Positions 16,580 through 25,523 of a stretch of 64,000 bases of DNA are shown here, piece by piece. Every line of letters starts with the position of its first letter. The first letter of the stretch is position 1. The DNA is taken from the NCBI GenBank assembly GCA_036563805.1, contig DATCLS010000032.1, positions 124,001 to 188,000 on the forward strand. The letters are read 5' to 3'. The notes under the pieces were generated by a model that worked only from the letters and a program-made list of their open reading frames with translations, was not told the origin of the DNA and ran no database searches. A program made the position numbers and the translations under genes. Source of the DNA: DATCLS01 sp036563805 (lineage in GTDB: Bacteria > Actinomycetota > Acidimicrobiia > Acidimicrobiales > VFJN01).

Positions 16580-17536
16580 ATGGCGCTGAGCGGTGAGATC
16601 CCGTACACGAAGGGCCTGCACGCGGTCGGCGATGGCGTGTGGGCGTACCTGCAGCCCGACGGCGGGTGGGGTTGGTCGAACGCCGGGCTGGTGAGCGACG
16701 GCGAGGCGTCGCTGCTGGTCGACACGCTCTTCGACCTGAAGCTGACCGCCGCGATGCTGGAGGCCATGCGGGCGGCCGTCCCGGCGGCCGAGCGCATCGG
16801 CACCGTCGTCAACACGCACGCCAACGGCGACCACTGCTACGGCAACGCGCTGGTAGCCGACGCCGAGATCGTCGCCTCCGCCGCCGGCGCCGCCGAGATG
16901 GAGGAGGTGCCGCCGTCGCTGCTGGCGGCGTTCGTCCGCTCGGCGCCGGAGATGGGCGCGGCCGGGGCGTTCCTCGAGCGGATCTTCGGCCGGTTCACGT
17001 TCGAGGGCATCGAGCTCGTCCCCCCGACCCGGACGTTCGAGGGCGAGCTCGAGCTGCGGGTGGGTGACAAGGTCGTGCGCCTGATCGAGGTCGGGCCGGC
17101 CCACACCCGGGGCGACGTCGTCGCCCATCTCCCCGGCGACGGGGTGCTGTTCACCGGCGACATCCTGTTCCACGGTGGCCACCCGATCGTGTGGGCCGGG
17201 CCGGTCACGAACTGGATCGCGGCCTGCGATCGCCTCCTTGCCCTCGACGGCGTCGAGACCGTCGTGCCCGGGCACGGGCCGGTCACCGGTCCCGAGGCGA
17301 TCGCCGGGCTCAAGGGCTACTTCGAGCTGATCACCGCCGAGGCCCGGCGCTGCTTCGACGCCGGGATGCCCGTGCTCGACGCCGCCCGGTCGGTCGACCT
17401 CGGGCCCTACGCCGGGCTGGGGGAGCGCGAGCGGCTGGCCGTCAACATCGCTGTCCTCTACCGCGAGTTCGGCGGCGAGGTCGACGCCGGGGTGGGGACG
17501 GCCTTCGAGCTGATGGCGGCCACGGCGGGCGGCTGA
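16580..17536 (+). CDS. MBL-fold hydrolase with HxNGDH motif
   Basis: A 318-residue MBL-fold protein. The canonical HxHxDH is THANGDHCYGN, with Asn in the second His position, a variant that recurs in a distinct SoxH-like/cyclase-like subgroup. Later ligands are GPAHTRGD, FTGDILF and VPGHGPV. ATG 16580 follows GAGGGGGAG. Residues beyond 235 form a helical tail (YFELITAEARRCFDAGMPVL). Likely binds one or two metals and hydrolyses a small ester or thioester; function unknown. Confidence 0.85.
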   Translation: MALSGEIPYTKGLHAVGDGVWAYLQPDGGWGWSNAGLVSDGEASLLVDTLFDLKLTAAMLEAMRAAVPAAERIGTVVNTHANGDHCYGNALVADAEIVASAAGAAEMEEVPPSLLAAFVRSAPEMGAAGAFLERIFGRFTFEGIELVPPTRTFEGELELRVGDKVVRLIEVGPAHTRGDVVAHLPGDGVLFTGDILFHGGHPIVWAGPVTNWIAACDRLLALDGVETVVPGHGPVTGPEAIAGLKGYFELITAEARRCFDAGMPVLDAARSVDLGPYAGLGERERLAVNIAVLYREFGGEVDAGVGTAFELMAATAGG

Positions 17537-17630
17537 GGGGCCGGGCCTCGGGGTGCCTCGGGGTCCGGGCGCCGCTCGGGGCGGGCGCCCCGCCGCCTTG
17601 CGCCCCGTCAAAGGTCGGTGTCGCGCCCCG

Positions 17631-18200
17631 TCAGGGGTCGGTGTCGCCCAGCCAGGCGGGGGAGTGGTCGAGCAGGTAGCGGCTCACGGCCAGGCACGTG
17701 TCGAGCACGTCGCAGAACTGCTCCTGCCCCATGAACACCCGACTCAGCGACACCTCGATGCGCGACACGATGGCCAGGCTGCGCTCGGGGGCGTCGGTGA
17801 CCGACGGGAACGAGTCGATGGCCGACACCTCGAGCGGCAGCGCCGTCCCGCCGATCCCGGCCAGCTCGGTGGCCAGGATCAGGAGGTCGGGACCCTGGGG
17901 CAGCGGCGGCAACGCCCAGTTGAACACGAGCGGGAAGTGGAACGTGTCCGGCGGCTCCTCGTCCTCGGCCATGTCGGCCACCAGGTCCTCGAACGAGAGC
18001 AGCGTGCGGGGGTCGACCTCGAGGGCCAGGTGGAGGTCGAGCGGGCCGCCGCAGGCCTCCTCGGGGTGGAGGTCGACCTCCCAGTTCTGGCGCAGGGAGT
18101 AGGTCTCCACGAAGTGGCGCTCGTCGTGGACGTGGAAACCGTGGTCGATGGCGTGGTCCTTCAGGTCGGACACGAATCCCGCGATGTCGATGGCGGCCAC
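17631..18200 (-). CDS. Conserved-looking hypothetical protein, 189 aa
   Basis: I do not recognise the family. The protein is acidic, has no signal peptide or membrane segment, and contains structured-looking stretches (GFHVHDERHFVETYSLRQNW, LDLHLALEVDPRTLLSFED, HFPLVFNWALPPLPQGPDLL) and a predicted C-terminal helix. Codon use matches the surrounding genes and the frame carries no low-complexity shadow character, so it is very probably real. It is convergent with the MBL gene and divergent from the inositol-monophosphatase-like gene. No function is assigned. Confidence 0.75.
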   Translation of the reverse strand: MAAIDIAGFVSDLKDHAIDHGFHVHDERHFVETYSLRQNWEVDLHPEEACGGPLDLHLALEVDPRTLLSFEDLVADMAEDEEPPDTFHFPLVFNWALPPLPQGPDLLILATELAGIGGTALPLEVSAIDSFPSVTDAPERSLAIVSRIEVSLSRVFMGQEQFCDVLDTCLAVSRYLLDHSPAWLGDTDP

Positions 18201-18277
18201 CGCGACAGCCTGCCACGTCGAGCGGGCAGTTCCGTCCTCGGAGCGTGGCCGCGGCCCGCAGGGCGGGCGGTCGTTTC

Positions 18278-18360
18278 GGCCCGCGGGGCCGCCGGTCCGG
18301 CCCGCGGGGCCGCCGGTCCGACCCGCGGGGCCGCCGGTCCGACCCGCGGGGCCGGCCGAC
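18278..18360. repeat. Tandem repeat, four units of 21 bp
   Basis: Four consecutive copies of a unit close to GGCCCGCGGGGCCGCCGGTCC, starting at 18278, 18299, 18320 and 18341; the last is degenerate at its end. The array lies between the hypothetical gene and the phosphatase. The length of 21 keeps a reading frame, so if translation of the phosphatase began at 18245 it would encode Arg/Gly-rich heptads; a GTG at 18401 is a better start. Confidence 0.85.
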
Positions 18361-18400
18361 CGGTCCAGCCCCGGGCGCCGGTCCTGGTAGACGTGAGGCC

Positions 18401-19171
18401 GTGCCTGCCTCCCCGTCTCTGTCCGACGACGCGCTGGTCGAGCTGCTCCAGCGGGCGGCCGACGCCATCCGCACCGCCCTCGGCGGCCTCGACGACTGGG
18501 GCCTCGCCGGCACCCGGGCCGGTCAGTACCGCAGCGACCTGGCGGCCGACGCCGCTGCGCTGGCGGTGCTCGAGCCGGCCGGCGTCGGCGTCCTGTCCGA
18601 GGAGTCGGGCGCCCACCACACCGAGCGCGACCTGGTCGTCGTCGTCGACCCGCTCGACGGCAGCACCAACGCCTCCCGCCGGCTGCCCTGGTTCGCCGTC
18701 AGCCTGTGCGCCGTCGACCGGGACGGGCCCCGGGCCGCCCTGGTGGTCGACCTGTCCCGGGACCGCACCTACACGGCCGTGCGGGGGGCCGGGGCCCACG
18801 TCGACGGGCGGCCGCTGCGGCCGGCCGCCACGGTGGCGCTGGGCGACGCCTTGGTGGCCATCTCGGGGTTCCCGCCCCGGCCCCTGGGCTGGCGGCAGTT
18901 CCGCACGCTGGGCGCCGCCGCCCTCGACCTGTGCGCCGTGGCCGAGGGGACGCTGGACGCCTTCGTCGACTGCACGCCGTCCGCCCACGGGGCGTGGGAC
19001 TACCTCGGCGGGGCGCTGGTGTGCACCGAGGCCGGGGCGCCGGTGGGCGACGCCCTCGGGCGCGACCTCGTGACTCTCGACCACCGGGCCCGGCGCACGC
19101 CCGTGGCCGCGGCCACGCCGGCGCTCTACGAGGAGCTGCTCGCCGCCCGCCGCCGGATCATCGCGGGCTGA
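18401..19171 (+). CDS. Inositol monophosphatase family protein
   Basis: A 256-residue Mg2+-dependent phosphatase of the IMPase/FBPase/CysQ superfamily. Metal-binding residues are visible in LSEES (Glu67/Glu68) and VDPLDGSTN (Asp83, Asp86), with the C-terminal Asp in AHGAWDYLGGALVCTEAG. GTG 18401 is chosen because it gives the normal family N-terminus and excludes the 21-bp repeat array upstream. It could act on inositol phosphates, histidinol phosphate or PAP; sequence alone does not decide. Confidence 0.9.
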   Translation: MPASPSLSDDALVELLQRAADAIRTALGGLDDWGLAGTRAGQYRSDLAADAAALAVLEPAGVGVLSEESGAHHTERDLVVVVDPLDGSTNASRRLPWFAVSLCAVDRDGPRAALVVDLSRDRTYTAVRGAGAHVDGRPLRPAATVALGDALVAISGFPPRPLGWRQFRTLGAAALDLCAVAEGTLDAFVDCTPSAHGAWDYLGGALVCTEAGAPVGDALGRDLVTLDHRARRTPVAAATPALYEELLAARRRIIAG

Positions 19172-19190
19172 GTCGGGTCGGGGCGCCGGC

Positions 19191-19724
19191 TCAAGCCAGC
19201 TCGGGCGAGGCCGGCCGCAGCCAGTCCTCGGGCAGGACCCGGGTCCGTTGCGTGCTGGCCCGGGCCAGGGCCGCGAGCGCGCTCACGGCCTCGTGCTGCA
19301 GCTGCGGCAGCTCGTCCAGCGCGAACCACCGCACCTCGCGGATCTCGGGCGACCGGGGCGCCACGCTGTCGGGGTCGATCCCGTCGGCCAGCCGGGCCCG
19401 GTAGGCGACGTCGACCCGCTGGGGCGGGGCGTCGACGACCACGGCGGGCTCGCCGACCAGCTCGATCGGTACGCCGACCTCCTCGAGGACCTCGCGCTTG
19501 GCGCAGGCGGCCACGTCCTCGTTGCGCTTGATCAGCCCGCCCGGCACGCCCCAGGCGTTGCGGTACACCTGGCGGACCAGCAGGACGCGGCCGTCGTCGC
19601 GTTCGATCAGGCAGACGGCGCCGACGGTGAACGACGGCGCGAGCAGTCGCACGATCCACCGGCGGACGACCCTGGGCAACCGGCGCCACAGGTGCAACGC
19701 CATCGTCTGCAATCGTGCAACCAC
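19191..19724 (-). CDS. NUDIX hydrolase
   Basis: A 177-residue NUDIX pyrophosphohydrolase. The Nudix box is GGLIKRNEDVAACAK followed by REVLEEVGV, matching the family pattern. A basic amphipathic N-terminus (LWRRLPRVVRRWIVRLL) precedes the domain and may contact membrane or nucleic acid. GTG 19724 is used; ATG 19703 is the alternative and both lack a strong ribosome site. It lies just downstream of the sigma-factor gene on the same strand (77 bp), so it may be co-transcribed. Substrate unknown; nucleotide sugars or NAD-type dinucleotides are common. Confidence 0.88.
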   Translation of the reverse strand: MVARLQTMALHLWRRLPRVVRRWIVRLLAPSFTVGAVCLIERDDGRVLLVRQVYRNAWGVPGGLIKRNEDVAACAKREVLEEVGVPIELVGEPAVVVDAPPQRVDVAYRARLADGIDPDSVAPRSPEIREVRWFALDELPQLQHEAVSALAALARASTQRTRVLPEDWLRPASPELA

Positions 19725-19801
19725 GCGCTCAGGGTAGAGGACCGCTTCACCGAGAGGGGCTGGGCGGGGGTGGGGCCCCGGCCTGGCCGTCGCCGGCCCG
19801 C

Positions 19802-20749
19802 TCAGCGCATCAGCGAGTCGACCAGCCGGCGCTGCTGCGTGGAGCAGGGGTGGCGCAGCTTGGTGAGGGCCTTGGCCTCGATCTGCCGGATGCGCTCCCG
19901 GGTCAGGTTGAACCGCCGGCCCACCTCGTCCAGCGTGAGCGGCTGGTCGTCGATCAGGCCGAACCGCAGGGACAGGATCTCCCGCTCCCGCTCGTCCAGG
20001 TGGTTGAGCAGGGCGCGCAGGTCCTCGCTCTCGATGGCGGCCGCCGCCACGTCGAACGGCGAGGCCGCATCGGCGTCGGCCAGCAGGTCGCCGAGCTCGT
20101 GGTCGCCGTCGTCGCCGATGGCGGCCGACAGCGACACCAGGTCGGGGGCGGCCTTGAGCGCGGCCTCGACCTTGGGCAGCGGGATGCCGGTCTCGTCGGA
20201 CAGCTCGCGTGGCGTCGGCTCCCGGCCGAGCGCCTTGAGCATGCTGGCCGAGGCGCGCGACAGCGTGGCCAGCGTGTCCATGAGGTGGGACGGGAGCCGG
20301 ATCGTCCGGCCCTTGTCGGCGATGCCCCGCCCGATCGCCTGGCGGATCCACCAGGTGGCGTACGTCGAGAACTTGAACCCTTTGCGGTGGTCGAACTTCT
20401 CGACGGCGCGCATGAGGCCGAGGTTGCCCTCCTGGATCAGGTCGAGCAGCGACATGCCGGGGGTCTGGTAGCGCTTGGCGATCGACACGACCAGGCGCAG
20501 GTTCGACTGGATGAAGCGGCGGCGCGCCTCGTCGGCGGCCCGGACCTGGGCCTCGAGCTTCTCGCGGGCGGCGCGGGAGGTCACCTCGCCGCTGGCGAGG
20601 GTCGCCTCGGCGGCGCGGCCGTCTGCGATGGTCTGGGCGAGCTGGGCTTCGTCTTCGGCGGTGAGCAGGGGATAGGACCCGAGCTCGGCGAGGTAACGAC
20701 GGGTGAGGTCGATGGTGCTCTCGGTCGTGGGCCGGGTGCGCCCAGCCAT
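19802..20749 (-). CDS. RNA polymerase sigma factor, RpoD/SigA-related (group 1 or 2)
   Basis: A 315-residue sigma-70 factor. Region 1.2 is DLTRRYLAELGSYPLLTAEDE, regions 2.1-2.4 run through FIQSNLRLVVSIAKRYQTPG to FKFSTYATWWIRQAIGRGI, region 3 begins at GRTIRLPSHLMD, and region 4.2 is LTLDEVGRRFNLTRERIRQI. The promoter-contacting residues of 2.4 and 4.2 are standard, so it should read ordinary -10/-35 promoters. It lacks the long acidic region 1.1 of a principal sigma, suggesting an SigB/HrdA-type alternative factor, though this is not certain. The ATG at 20749 has GGAGGA eight bases upstream. Confidence 0.93.
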   Translation of the reverse strand: MAGRTRPTTESTIDLTRRYLAELGSYPLLTAEDEAQLAQTIADGRAAEATLASGEVTSRAAREKLEAQVRAADEARRRFIQSNLRLVVSIAKRYQTPGMSLLDLIQEGNLGLMRAVEKFDHRKGFKFSTYATWWIRQAIGRGIADKGRTIRLPSHLMDTLATLSRASASMLKALGREPTPRELSDETGIPLPKVEAALKAAPDLVSLSAAIGDDGDHELGDLLADADAASPFDVAAAAIESEDLRALLNHLDEREREILSLRFGLIDDQPLTLDEVGRRFNLTRERIRQIEAKALTKLRHPCSTQQRRLVDSLMR

Positions 20750-20932
20750 CCATGTCCTCCAGGGTCGTCGCGGGACGGTCACACCTAGTAGCGAAAGTAG
20801 TCGTACCACCACGCTCCGCGACGGATGGTCGGTCGATCGAAACAATGACGGGCATGACCGGACCCGGATCCGGCCACGATCCGGCCGCGATCGGGAGCCG
20901 CCGAGGCCGGAAGCGGTACCCTCGCGGGCTTC

Positions 20933-21009
20933 GGGCGCGTAGCTCAGTTGGCTAGAGCACCTCCCTTACAAGGAGGACGTCGGGGGTTCGAGTCCCTCCG
21001 CGCCCACCA
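20933..21009 (+). tRNA. tRNA-Val (anticodon TAC), CCA encoded
   Basis: A complete cloverleaf: acceptor GGGCGCG pairs with CGCGCCC, D-stem GCTC/GAGC, anticodon stem CCTCC/GGAGG with loop CTTACAA, T-arm GGGGG TTCGAGT CCCTC, discriminator A and encoded CCA at 21007-21009. The anticodon TAC reads GTA and other Val codons. The 3' half is the apparent integration site of the element that begins immediately downstream; the integrase frame runs antisense into it. Confidence 0.97.
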
Positions 21010-22189
21010 GGTCTTTCTCGCCGGTGCCGGCGTCCTCCGTCAGGCGCCGTGCCAGATCCGTGCCAGATCGCGACGGCCGCACCGCCTCGATCTCTTGTGA
21101 CAGCGCCTCCGTCACCTGGCGCTCTCGCTCGCGGCTGGCCCGCTGGTAGATCAGCGCCGCCCGCGGGCTGGCATGGCCCATCCGGGTCATCTGGTCCCGC
21201 AGGTTGAGCTTGCCGGCCACGAAATCGTTGGCGGTGTGACGCAAGTCGTGGAAGTGCAGCCCAAGCCCGTCGAGTCCAGCCTTGGTCACCGCATCCTGCC
21301 AATAGCGCCAGTAGTTCGACCGGCGGGGCACACCGCCCTTCGGGCCGACGAACACCCGACCGTGAGGGCCCGGCTCCGACCACTTGGCCACGTGCTGGCG
21401 CAGATCCGGGAGGATCGCCGCCGGCACGCCCACGAGCCGCAGGCCCGCCTTGGATTTCGGCGCCTGGCCGTCGCGCAACACGCCCCGCACCTCGCCGGTC
21501 GCCGCCGTCACCCGGACAAAGCCGTCCCGCAGGTCGAGGTTGTGCCGCCGCAGCTCGACCAGCTCGCCCCATCGCACGCCGGTGAACGCAGCCAGGAGCA
21601 CGAGGCCCCGACACCAGGGCCGAATTGCATCAGCGATCGCGAACACCTGCTCGATCGTCGCCACTGGACGTCGGCGCTCTGGTCGCTCGCTGCGCCAGGA
21701 ATCCGGCACGGGTTCCGGCGGATCAACTCGTCATCGACAGCGGTGTTCATCACCGCCCGCAGGAACCGGTACGCCTTCGCTACGGTCGGCCTACCTATCC
21801 CGGCATCGAGCAGATCCCGCCGCCACGCCCGCACACGGGCTGGCGTGATGTCCACCAGGTCGGAGCCCACCAAGCGTCGGCCTGATGTGGAGCCGCAACA
21901 GCGTCTCGCAGCTGTCCACGGTCTTCGGCGCCAAGGGCCGCTCAGCGATCCACTTGGCCGCATACTCGCTGAGCGGCACCCGGCCCGCGTCCGGGTCGAG
22001 CCAATCGCCCCGCAGGATCTCGGCCTCCGTGACGCTCAGCCACCGCTCGGCGTCGGTCCGAGTGTCGAAGGTCCGGCCGGCCGGACGCATCAGTCCGTCC
22101 GGCCCGGGATAGCGAGCCTGCCAGCGGCCCGAGGGCAGTTGCCGAACAGAGCCGAACCGGCGGCGCCGGTCTCGGTTGTTCCCGGCCAT
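20966..22189 (-). pseudogene. Phage/AICE-type tyrosine recombinase (integrase), frameshifted twice
   Basis: The gene can be read only across three frames. The N-terminal part starts at ATG 22189 (MAGNNRDRRRRFGSVRQLPS, an AP2-like arm domain, then the SAM-like core-binding domain). Near 21870-21895 it shifts frame to continue VGSDLVDITPARVRAWRRDL through NPCRIPG. Near 21690-21715 it shifts again into the catalytic domain, with FTGVRWGEL, HDLRHTAND and MGHASPRAALIYQ supplying Arg, His-x-x-Arg and His; the Tyr is in ALIYQRAS. The stop falls inside the antisense tRNA-Val 3' end, a common integrase/att arrangement. Two independent shifts favour true decay over a sequencing slip, but the latter is not excluded. 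Confidence 0.88.
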
Positions 22190-22416
22190 CAGGCCACCCG
22201 ACCCCGGCCGCGTCGGCGCCGGTCGATGGCCTCGACCGTGCCCGCCTCGATCATCGCCCGCACGACGCTCTCCTTGATCCGGACGTGCCGGCCCAGGCGC
22301 ACGAACTCGATTCGCCGTTCTGCGATCAGACGGCGCACGAACCGCTCCGAGGTGCCGAACTCTTCGGCCACCTCGGGCACGCTCAGCAGCGGGTCGGTGG
22401 CTCGCCGCTTCTCCAT
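22189..22416 (-). CDS. Excisionase-like helix-turn-helix protein
   Basis: A 75-residue MerR/BldC-type winged HTH with LSVPEVAEEFGTSERFVRRL followed by RIEFVRLGRHVRIKES, the normal layout of small Xis/recombination directionality proteins in actinomycete integrative elements. Its stop overlaps the integrase start (ATGA), and an AGGGAGAG ribosome site precedes ATG 22416. It probably bends DNA at the att region during excision, and would now be unpaired with a working integrase. Confidence 0.88.
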   Translation of the reverse strand: MEKRRATDPLLSVPEVAEEFGTSERFVRRLIAERRIEFVRLGRHVRIKESVVRAMIEAGTVEAIDRRRRGRGRVA

Positions 22417-22454
22417 CTCGGTCTCTCCCTCTTGTCGTTGCCGAATTGCCGAAC

Positions 22455-23957
22455 TCAAGCCGCCGCCTCCCCAGGTGGCCGGGGTGGCGCCGGTCCCGCC
22501 CGAGCCGCAGCCAGCTCTTTGGCGGCCTCGTATTCGCGGCGCCAGCGCTGGCGTGTCTGGATCGCTTCCGCGATGGCCGCGGCGTAGGTGCGTTCGTCGA
22601 TGCGGTTGCGGCCGAGGAGCTCCCAGGAGAACCGGCCATCGGTGCCGGAGACTGAGAGCTCGTCGTGGTCGTCGGGGTCCACGCCGGCTTCCTCGAGCGC
22701 TGCTCGGACGACCTCGGCCCGGTCGGCCTTGTGGCCGGCGAGGGTCTTGCCGGACCATTGGCGCGAGACCAGGACGCGTCGGCCGCTCAGGCCGAGGTTC
22801 TCGCGGTCGTGTGCCCGCCCCTTGCAGTGGCCCGGGGTCATGCCCGGCTCGGCGCCTTTGGGTTGGATGCCGTAGCGCAGCCAGTTGGCGCAGCCCGGCG
22901 AGCACGGCAGCCACCGCACCTCTTCCGCCTGCCGGTCGATGTGCGCCGCCCGGGCGGCCGACACGTCGCCGTCCTCGTCGTAGGTGCCGGCGATGGATTT
23001 GGTGAGGTACTTGCACAGATAGCCGATGGTCCGATCGGCGTTCGGCGTGCCGGCGATCACGCCGGCGATGTCGTCTTGTTCCCCGAACCGCACGACGTGG
23101 GCCGGTTCGGCGTCGGGGTCGGCGTCGAGCTGGTCGAGCGCTTCGTCCCATGTCGGGAGCAGCTCGCCGGTGTCGGGATCGACGTACCCACCCTCCGTCC
23201 AGATGGGGAGCCGGTCGACGTAGACGGGTTCGTCATGGGGCGGCCACCACACCTGGTGGTAGGTCGCTTCCTTGACCTGGCGCACGACCCGGCGGGGGAT
23301 CGTCCCGCGGATCGCGGCGTGGAGGTGGGGGGCGAGGCGCCGTTGGGCCTCGACCGCGGCGAAGTACTGGACCCGATAGCCCGCGCAGCGCCGGAGGTTC
23401 TGCCAGAACCGATCGACCAGGCGGGCGAAGTGGATCGCATCCAGCGCCGCCCGCCGGTAGTCGTAGCGGTCGGGGTCGACCGGGACGCCTTCGGCGGTGA
23501 CCCGCCCGTAGCTGGGCAGCGTCAACGTGAGGAACATCGAGGGCCGGTAGGTCTTGCCGTCCGGGGCCTCGAACACCCGCCCGACCGTGCGGTCGTCCAT
23601 CGGCACCCGCGGCAGGTCCGGCACGTCCTGGCGGCGCCGGGTCGAGCGCACCCGTCGCTTCTCGTCAGCGTCCGGCTCGTCGCGGCTGTCCTCGGGTGCC
23701 GTCGGCGAGGCCGGCTCGGGACGTTCGGGTTCGGTGTCGAGGTGCCAGCCCTCCCGGCACTGCTGCATCCGCAACCGGCGGGCCCGATCCGCACAAGGCG
23801 GGCACCGGCTCTCCCTCGTGGACCCACACGCGATCGGGATCACCCGGGTCTCGCCCGTGTGGGTGTCGGTGACCTTGGAGACGACGGGGCGGGCGCACAC
23901 TCCGGCCACCAACGCCGCCTCCCGGACTAGCTCGGGGGACAGCATGCGGGGGTTCAT
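22455..23957 (-). CDS. Replication initiator protein, RepSA-like (AICE/rolling circle)
   Basis: A 500-residue initiator of the type found in pSAM2-like actinomycete integrative and conjugative elements. Rolling-circle motifs can be seen: FLTLTLPSYGRV (motif I), the metal-binding APHLHAAIRG (motif II, HxH), and IGYLCKYLTKS with the candidate nicking Tyr (motif III). A Cys cluster CPPCADRARRLR near residue 53 and CSPGCANWLRYG later could bind zinc. ATG 23957 is used. It precedes the xis and int genes by 38 bp on the same strand. It would nick the element's double-strand origin to drive replication after excision. Confidence 0.9.
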   Translation of the reverse strand: MNPRMLSPELVREAALVAGVCARPVVSKVTDTHTGETRVIPIACGSTRESRCPPCADRARRLRMQQCREGWHLDTEPERPEPASPTAPEDSRDEPDADEKRRVRSTRRRQDVPDLPRVPMDDRTVGRVFEAPDGKTYRPSMFLTLTLPSYGRVTAEGVPVDPDRYDYRRAALDAIHFARLVDRFWQNLRRCAGYRVQYFAAVEAQRRLAPHLHAAIRGTIPRRVVRQVKEATYHQVWWPPHDEPVYVDRLPIWTEGGYVDPDTGELLPTWDEALDQLDADPDAEPAHVVRFGEQDDIAGVIAGTPNADRTIGYLCKYLTKSIAGTYDEDGDVSAARAAHIDRQAEEVRWLPCSPGCANWLRYGIQPKGAEPGMTPGHCKGRAHDRENLGLSGRRVLVSRQWSGKTLAGHKADRAEVVRAALEEAGVDPDDHDELSVSGTDGRFSWELLGRNRIDERTYAAAIAEAIQTRQRWRREYEAAKELAAARAGPAPPRPPGEAAA

Positions 23958-24059
23958 GCCCCGTCCCCCTGGGTGGGGTGGGGCCGTGCAGCGCCGCCGG
24001 CGAGTGTGACGGGTTCCACCGGAGCGTCAAGGGCACGGCCAAGAACTCCGACCGAGCCG

Positions 24060-25141
24060 CGTGGAGGTTGCACCGCCAGTCCGCCGCCGTGGTACCGGCG
24101 GAGGCTCGCAGACGCCCTGGACGTCACCCCGACGAGCTGACCCGGCTACTCGAGCCGGCGGACATCAGCTCGACCGCGCCAATGCAACCCGACCCCGGGG
24201 ACGGTCAGGCCCACTGCACGCAGCCCCCCACGTCCGTCGCCGGTCCTGGCTACGTCGAGTCTGTCCGGGCCAATACGAAGCGCCTCATCGAACTGGATAC
24301 GACCTACGGCGGCGATGACTTGGCCCGTCTGGCGGTGCGCGCATTCCGCTCGACCTACGAGCGCTTGGCCAATGGCCTGTACGTGCCCGGGGTCGAGCGC
24401 GACGTACAGGCCGCTATCGGTGAACTCGGCCAGGTTGCTGGTTGGATCGCCTACGACGCCGACAAGCAGGCGCTGGCTCGTCAGCTCACCAACGAGGCGA
24501 TCCTGCACAGCCGCCTCGCAGGGGACCGGCGCACGGAGCTGTTCGAGCTGGGACAGCTTGCCATGCAAGCCGTACACCTCGAACGCCCAGCCGAGGCCCT
24601 ACGGATTGCAGACGAGGTGATCGAGTCCGATCCGTTGTCGCCGCGAGTCGCGGCCGTCTTCTGCATCCGCCGGGGCCGTGCGCTCGCGCAGATGGGGGAC
24701 CGGAGCCGGTCCCTGCGTGAACACGACCGAGCCGCCGCCGTCCTCAGCGGCGGCGTGCCCCCCGCAGACCCCGACTGGACATGGTGGGTAGACGACGCCG
24801 AGCTGGCATGGCACCGCGCGATGTCGCTCGCCGGCCTCGACGGCTGGATCGCGGCGGTCGACCTCTTCCAAGCAGCGCACGACCTCCGACCATCGGACGC
24901 ACAGCGTGCTCGGTACAACGACCTCGCCCACCTGCTCGAAGCCCAGGTCGCCGTCGGTGCCTGGCAGGACGCCGAAACCTCGCTCGCTGCCGTCCTCGCC
25001 GGCTCCGGCGACGTCCGGTCATCCCGCACAACCGCGCTCCTACGCCGCGTCGGGCGCCAGATCGTCCGAACTGACGATGCCCCCTCGACCCTCGCCGACG
25101 CCGCCCACGAGCTGATCCTGACGCTCGACGAATCTGCGTAG
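24060..25141 (+). pseudogene. XRE-TPR type regulator with broken N-terminal HTH
   Basis: The body (about 320 codons from ATG 24182) matches the helical repeat half of actinomycete XRE regulators: LIELDTTYGGDDLARLAVRA, VERDVQAAIGELGQVAGWIA, DWTWWVDDAELAWHRAM. Just upstream, one frame reads SPPPWYRRRLADALDVTP, the usual end of the HTH module, while PDELTRLLEPAD continues in the next frame; a missing C in the CCCC run at about 24127-24130 explains the break. The first HTH helices are not recognisable in any frame. So the gene is truncated and frameshifted, though an HTH-less product from 24182 could still be made. Confidence 0.7.
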
Positions 25142-25523
25142 AGCCATCCCAGGCTGCTCTGCCGGATGCGCCTCTACAGGATCAAGCGGGCGCCGCCCAG
25201 CGGCGGCGCCCGCTGCCGCCTTGCGGGCCGCCCTAGCGGGCCGTCCTCGGGCGACCCGACCGTCACGAACGAGCACCACGTTGCCTGGCGGCCTGGCAAG
25301 GACCTCGGCCGCCAGATCGCATCGGAAGCCGAGGCGCGCTCGGCCAGGTCGCGCTCGACGCGACGCCCGCTTCATGAGCGCTCCGGCCGGTGAGGACGGG
25401 CGTGGATTGACCAAGGTTTGATGGGCTCGTGTGCGACCCTGATCGTCACAGCGCCGGCTTGTCGTCCCCCGGGCCATCGCCGGCACACTGGCTTCAAATC
25501 GCGAGGTAGCGGAGGCGAACGCC
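25142..25523. other. 382-bp interval between regulator genes
   Basis: Contains a strong hairpin at 25185-25214 and a less GC-rich stretch at 25400-25520 that should hold the promoter of the next gene. No HTH-coding remnant in frame with the following TPR gene could be identified by eye. No tRNA-like attachment site was found. Confidence 0.5.
25185..25214 (+). terminator. Hairpin terminator after regulator gene
   Basis: AGCGGGCGCCGCC pairs perfectly with GGCGGCGCCCGCT around CAGC, a 13-bp stem 43 bp past the stop. No U run follows. Confidence 0.6.

Noticed and set aside
18278..18360. CRISPR-like array
   Set aside because: Units are directly contiguous with no unique spacers; it is a simple tandem repeat.
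18245..18400. Extended N-terminus of the inositol-monophosphatase-like protein
   Set aside because: Would add Arg/Gly heptads encoded by the 21-bp repeat; the domain begins normally at GTG 18401 and no ribosome site precedes 18245.
20952..21614. 220-codon frame ending GGRGGTRTPDVLLVREVL
   Set aside because: The tail is simply antisense tRNA translated; the body is an alternative frame of the integrase catalytic domain with no motif.
25440..25500. Possible right attachment site (GGCTTCAAATCGCG) of the element
   Set aside because: It does not match the tRNA-Val 3' end sequence and cannot replace it in a cloverleaf.
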